Source of the DNA: Sphaerosporella brunnea
Lineage: Eukaryota > Ascomycota > Pezizomycetes > Pezizales > Pyronemataceae
Assembly (NCBI GenBank): GCA_008704415.1
Contig: VXIS01000049.1
Coordinates: forward strand, 1-64,000
DNA: 64,000 nucleotides
Direction of reading: 5' to 3'
This document shows positions 53,285 through 64,000 of this stretch, piece by piece. Every line of letters begins with the position of its first letter. The stretch's first letter is position 1. The notes under the pieces are model-generated. The model did no database searches, had not been told where the DNA came from, and saw nothing but the letters and a program-made list of their open reading frames with translations. The position numbers and the translations under genes were made by a program.

Positions 53285-54061
53285 ATGACGACAGACGCCT
53301 TTAGCAAATGGAACATCAGCGCCAACAACTCTTTGAACGCCAGCATTCAGGCTTTGAATCGGGGGCGCCCATACTTGGAGCCGACTGTCCCAGGAGTACT
53401 CCGCACGGAAAACCAATTGCTGTTACCAGCATGCTTGTTGGTGTTGAATCGGCAAAAGCATTGGCGAATATATCACTGTACCCACAATTGTTGCACCTGC
53501 TGTATAGTCTTACGCCTGATAACATTTCTGCCATATAGCATTGACAGACAATACGGTGCAGAACAGGTAACGTTATCATCCACCAGTCATCTTGCGTTCA
53601 TCCAACCTTGTTCATCCGAGGGCGAGGTCCTGAACCCACCGAATCCGCTCGTGCCACAGCCTTCAAGCTGGCATATGATCGGCGATGATTTGTGTGAAAG
53701 CTCGACTCCATGGTCGGTACAGGGTAAACGTAGCCAGCCGAACGCTCCGAATTGCGACCTTGGCTATGGCAGCCGCTCCTACAGTCCAGATAATCCTCCG
53801 GCCTTTTCCCGCCGGGTATACGGCGCGCAGGGTTTCGCCCTCGGGCTACTGCACACGGTGCGTCTAGCCCCGCCGACCCGGACCTGCTGGTGCTTGATAG
53901 AACCCTTAAGGAGTGAAAATTCCTCCTCCCCCACGGCCTTCGTCTGGGCGCGGTTCCCGCTCGGTCATAATGGCCCTGAACGCGCTCAGATTGAATGGGG
54001 TGTGCCACGCGTTATCGTTGCAGGGGATATGATCGGAACTCGGACGCCGCTACGGCCTTGA
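53285..54061 (+). CDS. unassigned 258-codon ORF
   Basis: It starts at an ATG in good context (AATCATGACG), with C-ending codons over the first 25 residues (TTDAFSKWNISANNSLNAS), as in real fungal genes. It is the longest ORF in the 26-64 kb part. The middle is Cys-rich and the end is Pro-rich without a recognised domain. An overlapping second frame (GKPIAVTSMLVGVESAKALA) and a minus-strand reading (YGIDCVIAPTLGE) compete with it. Confidence 0.25.
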   Translation: MTTDAFSKWNISANNSLNASIQALNRGRPYLEPTVPGVLRTENQLLLPACLLVLNRQKHWRIYHCTHNCCTCCIVLRLITFLPYSIDRQYGAEQVTLSSTSHLAFIQPCSSEGEVLNPPNPLVPQPSSWHMIGDDLCESSTPWSVQGKRSQPNAPNCDLGYGSRSYSPDNPPAFSRRVYGAQGFALGLLHTVRLAPPTRTCWCLIEPLRSENSSSPTAFVWARFPLGHNGPERAQIEWGVPRVIVAGDMIGTRTPLRP

Positions 54062-55843
54062 TCTCCCCAAGAGTAGGCGCAATCACGCAGTCAATGCCAT
54101 AGCTCTCGACGCGTTTTACGATGCTGTATGCAAGCTGCCCGTACGGATTTCGTCTAGAAACCTGTCTTTCCGGCCATCGCAACCGACCTGGCGTACGGCC
54201 TACGAGATCGCGCCGATTTACTCATACGCTTTCGGCGCTGACATGTAGAGGACATTGCAGACTACGCTTGGGCTGCAATGGGCGTGTCTCAAAACAGAGG
54301 ACAATCGAGGTTCGTATAGGGAAGAGAACATGAGAGAGGGATACGTTGAGGGTCTCACACCATCATTGCACAACGAGCAAGGGCGACACCTACCTATCAA
54401 CAAGCGCCGGCAAAGTCTTTCTCCGCCGGCACATCGTGTTTGGACCTGCATGTGTTTCCCTTCTGTCCGCAACGTCATATCTCCCGCCGGTCTTGCAGGG
54501 CTGTCCGACCAGTACAGACGTGGTGGTGGTGCAGAGTCGCGGCAATCCAACCTCGGACTTCGCAAGATCCAGGTTGATCACCCAGGAAGCTACGCGTCCC
54601 GGTAATCTATTCAATTTGTTCCAAGGCGTGATGAACTGTTGTTGATTGTGTCGTCGCACAGATCCGGCCACCGTCATCGATTGCGACTCGATGCATCGCC
54701 ATCCGATTCGTCGCTGGATGACAACAAATACCGCTCTCACAGGACGAACCACCATCAACACCATACACGACGCTGTCCAGTGGTCCCGAAGAACCCGACT
54801 TCACACCAGATCGCCCCGCCGCTGGCACTGCCACATTGTGTTGGGGCTGGTGTTCTTCCCCTCCCGCGCCCGGTGCCTATTTTACTGTGATAGCTGGCTA
54901 AGCAGTACGTTTACTTTGTAACCATCTACGACTGCCAAGGGTCTATAGTTCCAACGGTTGTGTATAGACGCGATCCCACACTATTGACACCTCCGCTGTC
55001 GGAGATAGGATGGGCAAGGGGATTAGCCACTGCCAGTGTGAGTGGTTGAACCTGGGAAAATTCAAAACCCTGCGTTGGTCCGCGGGAGTGTGAGCTAGCG
55101 GTTAACGCGCGCACTCTTAAAAGAAAAAGACAGACCACCGGTCAAGCCACAATCTCAGCGTATATTCCTCACACCCGAGCCTACCGGCTGTCGATCACAG
55201 TGGGTTTCGGCCGCAGCCGCAACGTGTTCATGGCGTTGTTTCACCTGTCGACCTTCTCACACACATGGGCTTCGGAACGTCAAGCCTCTCCGGCCACTGT
55301 AGCTTGCCGCTGTTGTCGTCGTGACCTCAGCCAAATCATCAATAACGTGTGTGTTCTTCCCTACAAGCTGCAGGCGCGACTGCCGCTGTTGAGGAGGCTT
55401 TGAACACGCCGTCCCTCCCTTGCTCCCTCTCCTACCATTGCTCGCAGACATGACTACACAGCCTGCCTGAAGCGCGGCTTTAGCCTCGTGACTCGAGCAT
55501 GGTCATTCATGTGGGCGCAGGTCTGAGGGACGGATCAGAGATTTCTGCGATTAGGCTTTGTGACGAGAAGGTTTGCACTTAGCCGCCAATATCACGCGGA
55601 AGGCGAGTGCGTTTTGAGGTATTGACACTTCGCTCTTGTGATGAAAAAATAACGACGGCCAAACAAACGAAATCGTCCTCCGATTCAACAAATAAACATA
55701 CTGCCCACAGCTATCAGTGTAAAGAAACCACAAGAAAAAACAACCTTTCGTAGAAAAAAGAAATCTTCAACCGACCCCACAAATATACAACCAAACCACC
55801 TATCCGTGTCAAGAAACCCAATCAAAACCCATAATCCAAACAG
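54062..55843. other. no confident gene
   Basis: The minus strand near 53950-54150 (SIVKRVESYGIDCVIAPTLG, then TPFNLSAFRAI in another frame) recalls a decayed amidase. The plus strand at 54400 recalls another fold. The two conflict, so neither is called. Confidence 0.3.
55085..55130 (+). other. tRNA-like 5' half
   Basis: GTGTGAGCTAGCGGTTAACG followed by CGCGCACTCTTAAAAG resembles the D-arm (box A) and the anticodon region of a tRNA with a CUUAA-type loop. No T-arm or GGTTCRA box B follows, so it is not a tRNA gene. It may be a SINE or a fragment. Confidence 0.3.
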
Positions 55844-56327
55844 ATGGCAGGACGAGGCATCAACCACGCCACATCCTCACCATTGCCAGGAACGGCCCTG
55901 ACTGCCACCGACGATGTTGGGCGCCCAGAAGACGCGGCGACGTTTTTCGCCGTTTTGCCAGAGCACCTCGTCCGTGATGCCGATGACAAACTGCTGTCAT
56001 TGATGGAAAGCGGGACCCGGAGGAAATATCGCCTGCACCGTGCACGTTGCCGCATACTCTTCAGGCACGACAAAGTCTACCCTGGGCGGCACCTTCCTGA
56101 CTTCCGCAGGAAGCGCAGTGTTGAACGTAATGGCAAGGGCAAGGAACTCTGTCCTTCAGGCGACTTGCGAGCCCATCAATGGCAGTCAAGTTGAGCCGTT
56201 ACGCGTTCAATCGGTTGTTGGCCATTCCAGTTGGAAACAGGGGTGCCAGGGTCCCCACAAAGTAGGCCGGGTTGGGGCGCGTGTCTTGCTTGTCATGCAG
56301 GCTCCGGGCGACGTTGTCGATGTCTAG
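55844..56327 (+). pseudogene. unidentified gene with one frameshift
   Basis: The ATG at 55844 follows a long A/C-rich leader (55690-55843), typical of fungal 5' UTRs. The first frame (ATFFAVLPEHLVRDADDKLL...LMESG) gives way near 56010 to a second frame (NIACTVHVAAYSSGTTKSTL...NSVLQATCEPINGSQ...LLVMQAPGDVVDV) ending at the TAG at 56325-56327. Deleting one A after ESG joins them into about 160 residues. The family is not recognised. It may be a frameshifted gene, an assembly error, or a missed very short intron. Confidence 0.4.
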
Positions 56328-56739
56328 ATGCCTGACTGGCGCCTGGTGGTGCAGGTTGTGCAGATATTTCCATCGTATCTATCATGAAGCAATTTCCATG
56401 CGAACTACGTGGTCCAAACCCTGGCATCCCTGGCCAGTTATTGGTGTTCCGGGACATTCTCCACGTGTGTTTGTGTGCTGGGCCGATTCCCTGGCCGCCG
56501 AGGGCGTGTTCTTCTGGCGCTCTCATTTCCGCGGGCTACAGTTTGCAAGGCACACCAAGCTGACTGCTCGTCACGTAATTGATAGACAACGTCAGACATT
56601 ATCAGTGGACAATTTGATTCCATTGAGCTCGTATCGTGACATGGGAACTGGGCTATTTTGGAGCATCATGGGCACGTGGAGTGCAGTCGGCATGTAATTC
56701 TGTTCGGTATAGGTCTCTAGCCCTCTGTCTCCATTCGGA
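56328..56739. other. no gene seen
   Basis: Short ORFs only; no repeat seen. Confidence 0.4.
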
Positions 56740-57135
56740 TCCCATTTTCTGAAGTGCGGGGCGCGCGAGTCTCTTGTGTATGGACCGGGCTCGCAGATCG
56801 ATAAAGTTGAACGCATGTTGAGCGATTTGGAAACACGGGCAGCGCTGATGGAATCAGCGGTGGTTGTTGGGTAGAGCGATTGCAGATCATTAGGAGCGCA
56901 GTTCGACGTCTTCTTGGGGTTCTTGTGTTCTTTAAACAATGCTAGATAGTTCGAGGGCCTGGCGGGCCCAGTGGGCGCCTGCATGTCACGCAGCCCATGC
57001 GGCGTACGTGGGCACCTGGATCTCGTTTCATAATGCCTGGTCCAAACGGGCCTTGATTGGAGAAGCCCGTTCCATTCAAACGGATTCAAACCTCGCCGAA
57101 AGCCGGACTGGCCGGTCTGTTGGCAGCGCTGAATT
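56740..57135 (+). mobile_element. hAT remnant related to the 26826 element
   Basis: It matches 27330-27655: GGCTCGCAGATCGATAAAGT encodes SQIDKVERMLSDLE, parallel to SQIPQVERILSDLE. The tail CCTGGTCCAAACGGGCC is shared, and the end GGCCGGTCTGTTGGCAGCGC resembles the right TIR of that element. The left end is missing. Confidence 0.65.
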
Positions 57136-60100
57136 TGAGTCTCTGAGGCCTCAATCGAGACGCTATTCATTGCCTGTCCTCGTCGTTCAATTTCTTCAAA
57201 AATGGCGGCAAGGTGTGCATCCACTGCAACACTGGGGAGGTGGCTGTTTTAAACAGTTTGAACTGCGGTGCGAGTAGATTTTTCTTCCAGAATGTCGTCC
57301 GGACGAGCAAGTGTTACCCCTACGGATGCCCCGGACCGACCCATCGTTTTAAAGCCCTGGACTTTGCTTCGGCAGTCGAATATAATCGCAATCTTCTGAG
57401 GACTGCAGTTGTTTGTACCTAAGTTTGAGGTTTAGGTTGGCGCCGAGCGCGGTCGTGATGAGACGAGGAGTCGTTCTATCCACAAAGCTCGAATGACTTG
57501 GGTCCAACTCGAGTCAAAAATTATGTGGACTCAAGCGTGCTCACGCTGGCTCGGCTCTTATGCAACACTAGTCATGGAGTTTGCGTATCGTCCGTAGATA
57601 CACTTCAGGTTCTGAAGATGCCGTTCATACAGCGGTTCTTCCGAAAACCCGCAACCTGGCAGTGTAAAACTATTCTTTGTTGCGCTTCCAGGCTTGCTCA
57701 AATAGCACTCCCAGCCTCAATTCGTTAGCTCTTCTTCAAATACTCGCGTGCTCAGCGCTATTCGTCCGGCTTGAAGCTTGTCGTCAATGCTCTACGTGTG
57801 GTCGCTCGCACAAACTCCCACAACATGATTGGCCTTGTCGATGTCATCGGAGCGCGGACGAACGAGGGTGGTATGGCCATTGGGGTCGGCAACGGAATGA
57901 GGTTGCTGTTGAAAAATCCATTGTCATTACTCCCGGCGACTGGGTGTTTTTTCTCAGTATGATCCCGGCTCCTACTGCGTTCAAAGCGTCCCAATGTTCA
58001 ATTCTCGGCTGCTGCGTGGCTGTAGAGCACCATTTCTTTTAGCCTGACTGATAAGATGGGCTCTGCGACCAGCGCTAATCGTCATTGTTATACCGCGCGT
58101 CAGGCGCCCGCATTCCATTCATGGCGTACACGGCGTGAAAGAACTCGTCACCCGATCTTTACGTTTTTTCACTCAGTCATGCCCACACACGCACCCACAC
58201 TACCACCATACAATCAAATCTCGACGTCCGGCCAATCAGAAGAGACCCTATGCAGAGCCGCTCCAATACGCGGTCCAACAAAGGTCGGATCACTCGATAC
58301 CTCCGCCTCCTCTGGATGTAAGTTTGATACGTGATTCTCGAAGAGGTTGAATGGCAGCAACAACTGCAGAGCGGTGAGACTTTATACGAAGGGTAAGCGA
58401 TAATCGATTGGGGAGATTACGCTGTGAGAAGACCACGCTGTGTTTAGCGATGGTTATGAGGTGGTCTTCCTTGTCTCCTGAGTCTGCCGATTTCGGGATG
58501 GTTGATTCCACCCCATGAACTTGCCGCGAGTGACGAAAATCGCCAGATATGCGGCTATCACCCTGCAACAGGAACATCCGTCACTTTGAGTACCGGGCAC
58601 ACGTTCAGACCTCTTCCACCTGGATTGTCAGGCAATGAGCTTAGTTGCTGTTGTGCATGCCACAGCAGTGCCAAGTTTAAACGGCTATCTGTGAGCTCCC
58701 GATCGGGGTAAAGACAACAGTCGCCCGGGGAATGTAGTTGTCGGGGTTACTTGAACAGTTCTCCGTTCGGCCACGTCTTGGGCTCGTTCACTACACAACG
58801 CGGCAAACTTTAGCTTCGGTCCAACTGCAGTTTCGAAAAACGATCCTGTAACTTTCCCACGCTCAACGTGCTGCCCCCATCCACTGTCAGCATCGAAATC
58901 AGCACTCGAACATGACTATACCGCCGCCAATCATCGACATATACCAAGGGCGCGGTAATTCCGCTTCTACTCCATCAGTCGCCGGAATTACGTCTTATTG
59001 CTTGTCACGGGGAGCTCTGATCGTTTATCCTGTTGTTTGTTCAGAAAATACTGACCATACACCTTGACGGATTGGCAGCAGGGTCCGAATGACCATACGC
59101 GCGGGCGTCAAGCCATCCGCCCAACCATTAGATAAATGCGGGACGCACGGCGAGGCGGGCTCTGGGCGGTTGAATCTACTACCGTATAGAGCGCTGTTTC
59201 TGGAAAGTGTTCCGGGCTGGCCGCTTATGACCAGCAACTGCGGAGCGGAAGGATAAGGCGGAGCGCAGAGGCCCCGTCCAGAGTGGAAAAGTCGCTGTCG
59301 CCGGTAAGACCGCTTGGAGGACGCCGTGATTGCGAAGTGAGTGACTGCTGGGCATGGGAAAAGGCTTAAACACGACAGAGAGGTTTACGAAAGCTGGGTT
59401 GCACAGCACAGACCAGTGTCTGAGCGCCGCGGCGCCATGTCGGCAAACACGCCCTGGGTATCAACCTAAAACAACTACTGCCATGTCAACGACCGTGTCC
59501 AGGCAGTGTGCAGCCAGGTGGAGTAGCGTGCAAGGGTAGGTGGCGGCCCTTTGGGCCATATCACAAGCGGTTCAACACCAGACAGCAGACAACCGGTAGA
59601 ACACGTCTATGTGCATATTAGACCCTAAGCGACCAGTACCTGGGCAAACAGTGGCCAGGTAAACGTAGCATAGCCGCTGCGATGTGTAGAATTGGGGCCA
59701 GTCCTCTGTAGGTCAAGAGACGACCTTCCCTCGGCGGATCGACTGTCGTCAATATTCCCTCCGGGTAAAAACTGGCAATCGCTATGAATTGGGCCCACTG
59801 ACTGCTACCGGCTCGCCTGCGCCCAGGTGAAACGGCGGCAAACAGCGGCCAGGTCATGCAGGTGAGGTGGCAGGAGATACGATGCTAGGGCAAGCGAGTT
59901 CAGCTGGAGCTCCGCCAGTCCAACACCCTCAAGGACGGAAGCGAAAAGATTTGTGCCGGCACAATTGGAACAAACAGGACGGCTACCACCATGTGACATG
60001 ACGGCCAGTCAAAGATAGTATGCAAGCAGGAGGCAGGGGTGGAGTGTAGGAGTATCTTTGCCAGGTCAGGTGCAGCACACGCCCCGTACGTAGCAATCAA

Positions 60101-60600
60101 CTCACGCCTGTAGGGCTCCTACATTCGGGTTTCAGACCGCAGCAACCCATAGGGGGTGTGGTAGCAGGTCGGCGGCATCCAGAGCCGGCTGTGGCTTTCC
60201 AATGACAGCTAGTCCTTGATGAAACACGGTAGTAGGGCAGCAGGACAGGAGGAGTAGCAGGAGAATCAGGTTTCTCGTGAGCTGGCTGAACTGGACCCGG
60301 TGGGCTTCTCTGAACAGGTTGGCAGGACGAATCGATTGGACAATTCAAAGTCACAATGCCCTACCACTTTCTAGAGCTAGAACTCCAGTGGAGGCGTGGA
60401 AATAGACTCTTCAATGTAAAATGGGATTTGTGGAACGTCTGGGAGCCCTTTGATATGACTCGTACAATGTGGCCCGTGACACCGGTGTGGGTCGGGTCGC
60501 TCTTACGGTAGCTCATCATTGTGCTGAGGACATTCACTTGGGATTACACGGGGTCGAGGACCGGAAATGCGCCGCCCGCAGCCCACCTGGCACCAGCCGA
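57136..60600. other. no confident gene
   Basis: A GGCTCGGCTCTTATGCAACA stretch near 57551 looks like a hAT end. The minus strand at 59618-59999 has two frames (SVLEGVGLAELQLNSLALAS; QWAQFIAIASFYPEGILTTV) that could be one frameshifted protein. The plus frame at 57771-57962 is coding-like. None is recognised. Confidence 0.3.
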
Positions 60601-60660
60601 CCTATCAGCTGTCACCCAAGCGATGTGCAATGCTGAGAACAAACCAGCACGGCCCACTAC

Positions 60661-60951
60661 TTGCGGTTCCCACCGACGATCGACCAGGACCAGCGGCTGT
60701 TGACCACCGCCGAGATCTGGTGCGGTACAATGCCCTTGGAGCTCGCCGACGTACTAAACATCAACGACGGGACGCCCACAGCTCGGTACCTACTAGCACT
60801 GTCGTCTGCAGGTCTAGACGCTCTATCCCTCGTGGCGCTTGCTCAGGACCAGCCACCGCTGAGCTGTGGTGCAGTAAAAATGCCCCCTGGGGACCCACCG
60901 CAGCTCGCCCACCTACAAAAGGCCAATGAAGCAACGTGTGACCACCAATAG
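60661..60951 (+). CDS. coding-like exon, unidentified
   Basis: This is a 96-codon frame starting without ATG: TIDQDQRLLTTAEIWCG, then LALSSAGLDALSLVALAQD, ending at a TAG. A CTGAG acceptor-like site lies near 60645, so it could be a last exon. The segment around 60840-60925 is partly duplicated at 61005-61096 (shared CCGCAGCTCGCCCACCT). The product is unknown. Confidence 0.25.
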   Translation: MRFPPTIDQDQRLLTTAEIWCGTMPLELADVLNINDGTPTARYLLALSSAGLDALSLVALAQDQPPLSCGAVKMPPGDPPQLAHLQKANEATCDHQ

Positions 60952-61753
60952 CCAGCGGCAAAAGTGACCATATGTATAAAGCTCTTTTTGAATCGTCGAT
61001 TGCTCAGGCGCAGCGGTGGTCGACCTGTCGCTGAGATTGGGGAGATATCGTGCGGTATAATACCGCAGGGCAACCTCCGCAGCTCGCCCACCTCTGGTAG
61101 GATTGTCAAATGCCGAGATGATCAGTGACCTGTTTTCGAGTATTCTCACGGCATTTATCAAGTCTGATACACAAAAGGTTCCGAATTTATTTGCCTCTGT
61201 GAGATTGCAGATCTTATAAGCCCACGAACACCTTGCAGACCAATGCTGATTTTCTTGTTCATTTGTGTCGCACATTCGGGACCTGAGTGGTGGTACGTCT
61301 GAGGACGTAGGTGATTCCTAAGGCACTGCAGATGAGTGAGAGCCTGCCCAGCGGCAAAAAAGCTTACCTGTCCAATACTTTTTTTTTTTCGGCGAGTCGA
61401 GTGGACGAGTGTTGTCGCCAGCTCTCAGTGGAACTTGAGATACATGATTGCCACGTGTCCCGCCTCCCCAATCCCGCATCCTCGACAACCTGCCCAATCT
61501 GACTGCGCTGGCTATCAAAGTCAAACAACGCAGCGACAACCGCCACCATCAAGAGATTCGCCATGGTCGAGACGCTTGCGCCTGGCAGCCGCGCCGATGG
61601 CAAAAAAATCAATTCCTGATATACACCCCGTCCACATCTTTGCCCAGTCCACCTCCCGTCCTCCTCACAACCTCCCTCCGCACCCCAACCGCTCGCCCCT
61701 CCTCGCCGCTGCTCCTCCTCCTTGGTCCACCTCCCCCCCGGCCATGCCTTCCA
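60952..61753. other. no gene seen
   Basis: It contains the duplicated CCGCAGCTCGCCCACCT block at 61072-61088 and a T10 tract near 61380. The C/T-rich plus strand from 61630 on lies downstream of the minus-strand gene. Confidence 0.4.
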
Positions 61754-62163
61754 CTACCCGCCCTGACTTGCAAGACCACACGATGCGAAGTCATCGCCGC
61801 GGTTGATGGCCTCAGCGTCGTTGCCCGCGAGATCGAGCTCAGCCGGCAAATCGGCAAAGTCATTGCCGTGCTCGCGTTCGTCCTCAGCAGACATCGCATC
61901 TTGAGGATTCTCGGCTCCAGGCTCCTCGGCTTCAGGCTGGCTTTGTTTCTTGGCCAAGGAACGCCGGGCCACTGTCAGCTTTCTCCACCAATCGCTCGCG
62001 CCAACCCTCTACGATGCTTGCGGCCACACTCAAACCAGCCGGTGCGCGTCGTGACGTAGCGGGTTGCAATCACGTATGCCAGGTGCTGGGCACAGAAGTA
62101 CATGTGGTGAGCCTGTTCGTTTGTCAGCCCTCGCCATGGTTGAAATGTGGGGAAACTGGGCAT
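61754..62163 (-). CDS. small two-exon gene, acidic C-terminus
   Basis: Exon 1 is 62163-62028 (45 codons plus one base) and exon 2 is 61971-61754. The 56-base intron (61972-62027) starts GTGGCC and ends with a CTGAC branch right at the CAG acceptor, which is unusually tight. The joined frame gives 117 residues: an aromatic/His-rich start (NEQAHHMYFCAQHLAYVIAT) and a Lys-then-acidic tail (ARRSLAKKQSQPEAEEPGAE). The upstream leader is C/T-rich, as in many fungal promoters. Without the intron, exon 1 ends after 62 codons. The function is unknown. Confidence 0.4.
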
Positions 62164-64000
62164 GCAGGATGAAAGTGCGATGAAGTTTGGAAGGTTGGGT
62201 GGAAGTGCGGGGAAGTAAGAAGCAATTGGGAGAGTGAGTTGTGTTGGAAGTCAGCAGTTTGGAAGTCAGGATTAGGAGGTAGGGTGGATTGGACCACTCG
62301 CGACTGACGGTGGGCGGTTGTGAGTCCCTGGAACCTACCGCTTCAAGACGCTACAGAGGCATCCAGACGCCTACTGCAGGCATCGTTGTCCTGCGCCCGG
62401 GACATCCTTTTTCGTGTACACATAATTCCGTTTTTCGGATGCGGTTGTGAACACAAACGTGCCTTGTCTACCAGTCTCAAGTGTCGTGATCAAGACCTGT
62501 AAGTTCCGTTTGAATGCACAACCTCCTCCACTCCAGCGGCGATTCCAGCGGCTGAAGCAGTCGCAATGATTCGCTCTTTCTCAGTCTGTAGGTCAGGGCG
62601 TTCAGGCCGAGTACTCTACGTTGCCTAGCATGGGCGTGGCCCCGCCACCCGGTCGATCACGGATTGGAGACGAGCAGGCACGCTGTTGGCCCAGTCACCC
62701 ATCTGATCGCCTGCGATGTTCTCCCAGGTATCCTGGACGCTGTTTCGGCTTTGCTGCAGCTTCCACCTGACAAGCGGGCGATCATAAACCGTTATTCACG
62801 ATTTCACTGTGGTTGCCGTTGCAGACGCAAGAGGTGGAGAGCACGCACGCACATTTAACACCAAAAGGCAGGAGAGAAGGTATGCCATTTCACGATCCCT
62901 TGCCGCATTGTCCTACGGGCATTTGAACAATGTATGAAGCCACACGCGGAACTGCCTCGCCCAGCCTGGGACGGTACCTACAAGGCCTGCTGTGTGACCG
63001 GAGTTGGCTCCAACACCGTCCATCCCGCAGAAGCCTCATCTGCGATGCGAAAAATCGACGTTTGCTAGAGGAAGATGGCAATTTGACGATGAGGACAACA
63101 TTTGATTGTTCTACGGCACAATCAGCACTTCTCAGAACTGTGGGACGCCAGAAACCATCACTACTATGCCACTGCATGACATAACCGTTAAACACCATTA
63201 TGGAGGAGGCGCAGCATCCGTTGGCGGCATGGAATTAAAACTTAACCTGCACCTTAGATGGCAGACACCGAAACAAAGTCGGGGCTCAGCGAGGAATAGA
63301 AAATGAAAAGCTGATGAAAATCGCACACACATCACATCACACTGCCTGAATGGCTGGGTTGACCATCGTGGCGCATTTAGTACACATCCGCCGTCTCTTG
63401 ATAGACCACAATGATCTTGGTATCGCCTGTGGCGACCTTGCAGACAAATTGAAGACGATACGCCCTACGTCATGCCAGCCGCTCATTCGGGGTCGACTAT
63501 TACAATTCAAGCTTGTTACAAACAGTGCCGTACACTGCATGTTTGTATTCCTGAATGTAAGAAACAGTCAATGTTTGAAACTGCAGTGGAACACAGTGCC
63601 CGCCGAACTGTTTTCTTAGATGATTTAAGGTACGGTCAGCCATTACCTCGCGGTAAGAGCTTCAACAGGCACCCGGCATTCAATCTCGGTTTAGAACTCG
63701 TTTTCACCTCAAAAGGTAGTGGCCGATGAGAGATGTCTCCTTCTCGTCAACATGATACCGACTGCGTGGTTCCTGAAGGACTGAACCACAATGCGCTCAT
63801 TCATATCTATGTGGCATACCACGTCAGCGTGCTCTGCGGTGAGATGGTTCATCTTCCGGTTGTAAACGAAGTTTTATTTGAAACACACTCCAGGAGTCGG
63901 CAGTCTAGCCAACAAAGGCCACTCAGGCACTGAAACTAGCGGTATGATCCCGAGTTAAAACACGCGCTCTATATAAACCATGGCTGCGCTCTAATGTATC
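62164..64000. other. no confident gene
   Basis: Near 62170-62270, upstream of the small gene, GGAAGTGCG/GGAAGT motifs recur in a purine-rich leader. Beyond that there are only short ORFs (up to 102 codons at 62890-63198 minus) without motifs. A TATA-like CTATATAAACC lies at 63969, near the window end. Confidence 0.4.

Noticed and set aside
38692..54061. Idea of an integrated viral gene block (beta-rich capsid-like fragments)
   Set aside because: No polymerase, helicase, capsid or protease motif could be identified, and the fragments occur in random strands and frames.
54346..54560. Plus-strand cyclophilin-like C-terminus (RRHIVFG...VVVV)
   Set aside because: The minus strand over and next to it offers an amidase-like reading, and the match is short. 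It is not strong enough to call either.
1..64000. CRISPR arrays, rRNA genes and biosynthetic clusters
   Set aside because: No spaced direct repeats, rRNA-like sequence or synthase domains were seen; the sequence is eukaryotic.

Overview
The window looks like a transposon-rich stretch of a filamentous basidiomycete genome, most likely an agaricomycete. The evidence is a FunK1 protein kinase (a family expanded in Agaricomycetes), short introns of 51-67 bases with GT...AG ends and CTGAC/CTAAC branch sites, LINE, LTR, hAT, pogo and Mutator-like debris, and TTAGGG repeats. I saw no bacterial operon, CRISPR array or rRNA gene.

Layout. 0-6 kb (mostly minus strand) holds decayed genes: two unidentified relics, a small ORF beside an LTR, a heavily frameshifted mitochondrial phenylalanyl-tRNA synthetase pseudogene, and a pogo/CENP-B-type DNA-binding relic. 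7.2-8.2 kb carries an intact three-exon gene with 20 Ser-rich hexapeptide repeats. 10.1-12.5 kb carries FunK1, full length except for one in-frame TAG. 14.7-17.1 kb is tandem repeats. 17.5-18 kb is a gene split by a 77-bp hAT-type MITE. 18.8-19.6 kb is a gene with a TATA box and an in-frame TAG at codon 14. 23-28.5 kb is a nested transposon cluster: a LINE with RT and RNase H, a MITE inside its 3' UTR, then two hAT elements in a row.

36.6-38.3 kb is a 1.7-kb element with 88-bp terminal inverted repeats and a 9-bp target duplication. Inside it lies a three-exon paralogue of the 7.3-kb gene, with both introns at the same places: a gene carried by a Mutator-like transposon. 38.3-55.8 kb has almost no confident gene. 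It contains two LTRs, a hAT end, a cyclophilin pseudogene and two long unassigned ORFs. 55.8-64 kb has one frameshifted gene candidate, one small spliced gene candidate and repeats.

The genes do not form a pathway. The common theme is gene birth and decay by mobile DNA: capture, insertion into exons, nonsense and frameshift mutation, and repeat expansion. Introns and frameshifts were read by eye. Family assignments rest on recognised motifs, not on searches. Between 38 and 55 kb many reading frames look plausible on both strands, so I was deliberately restrained there.
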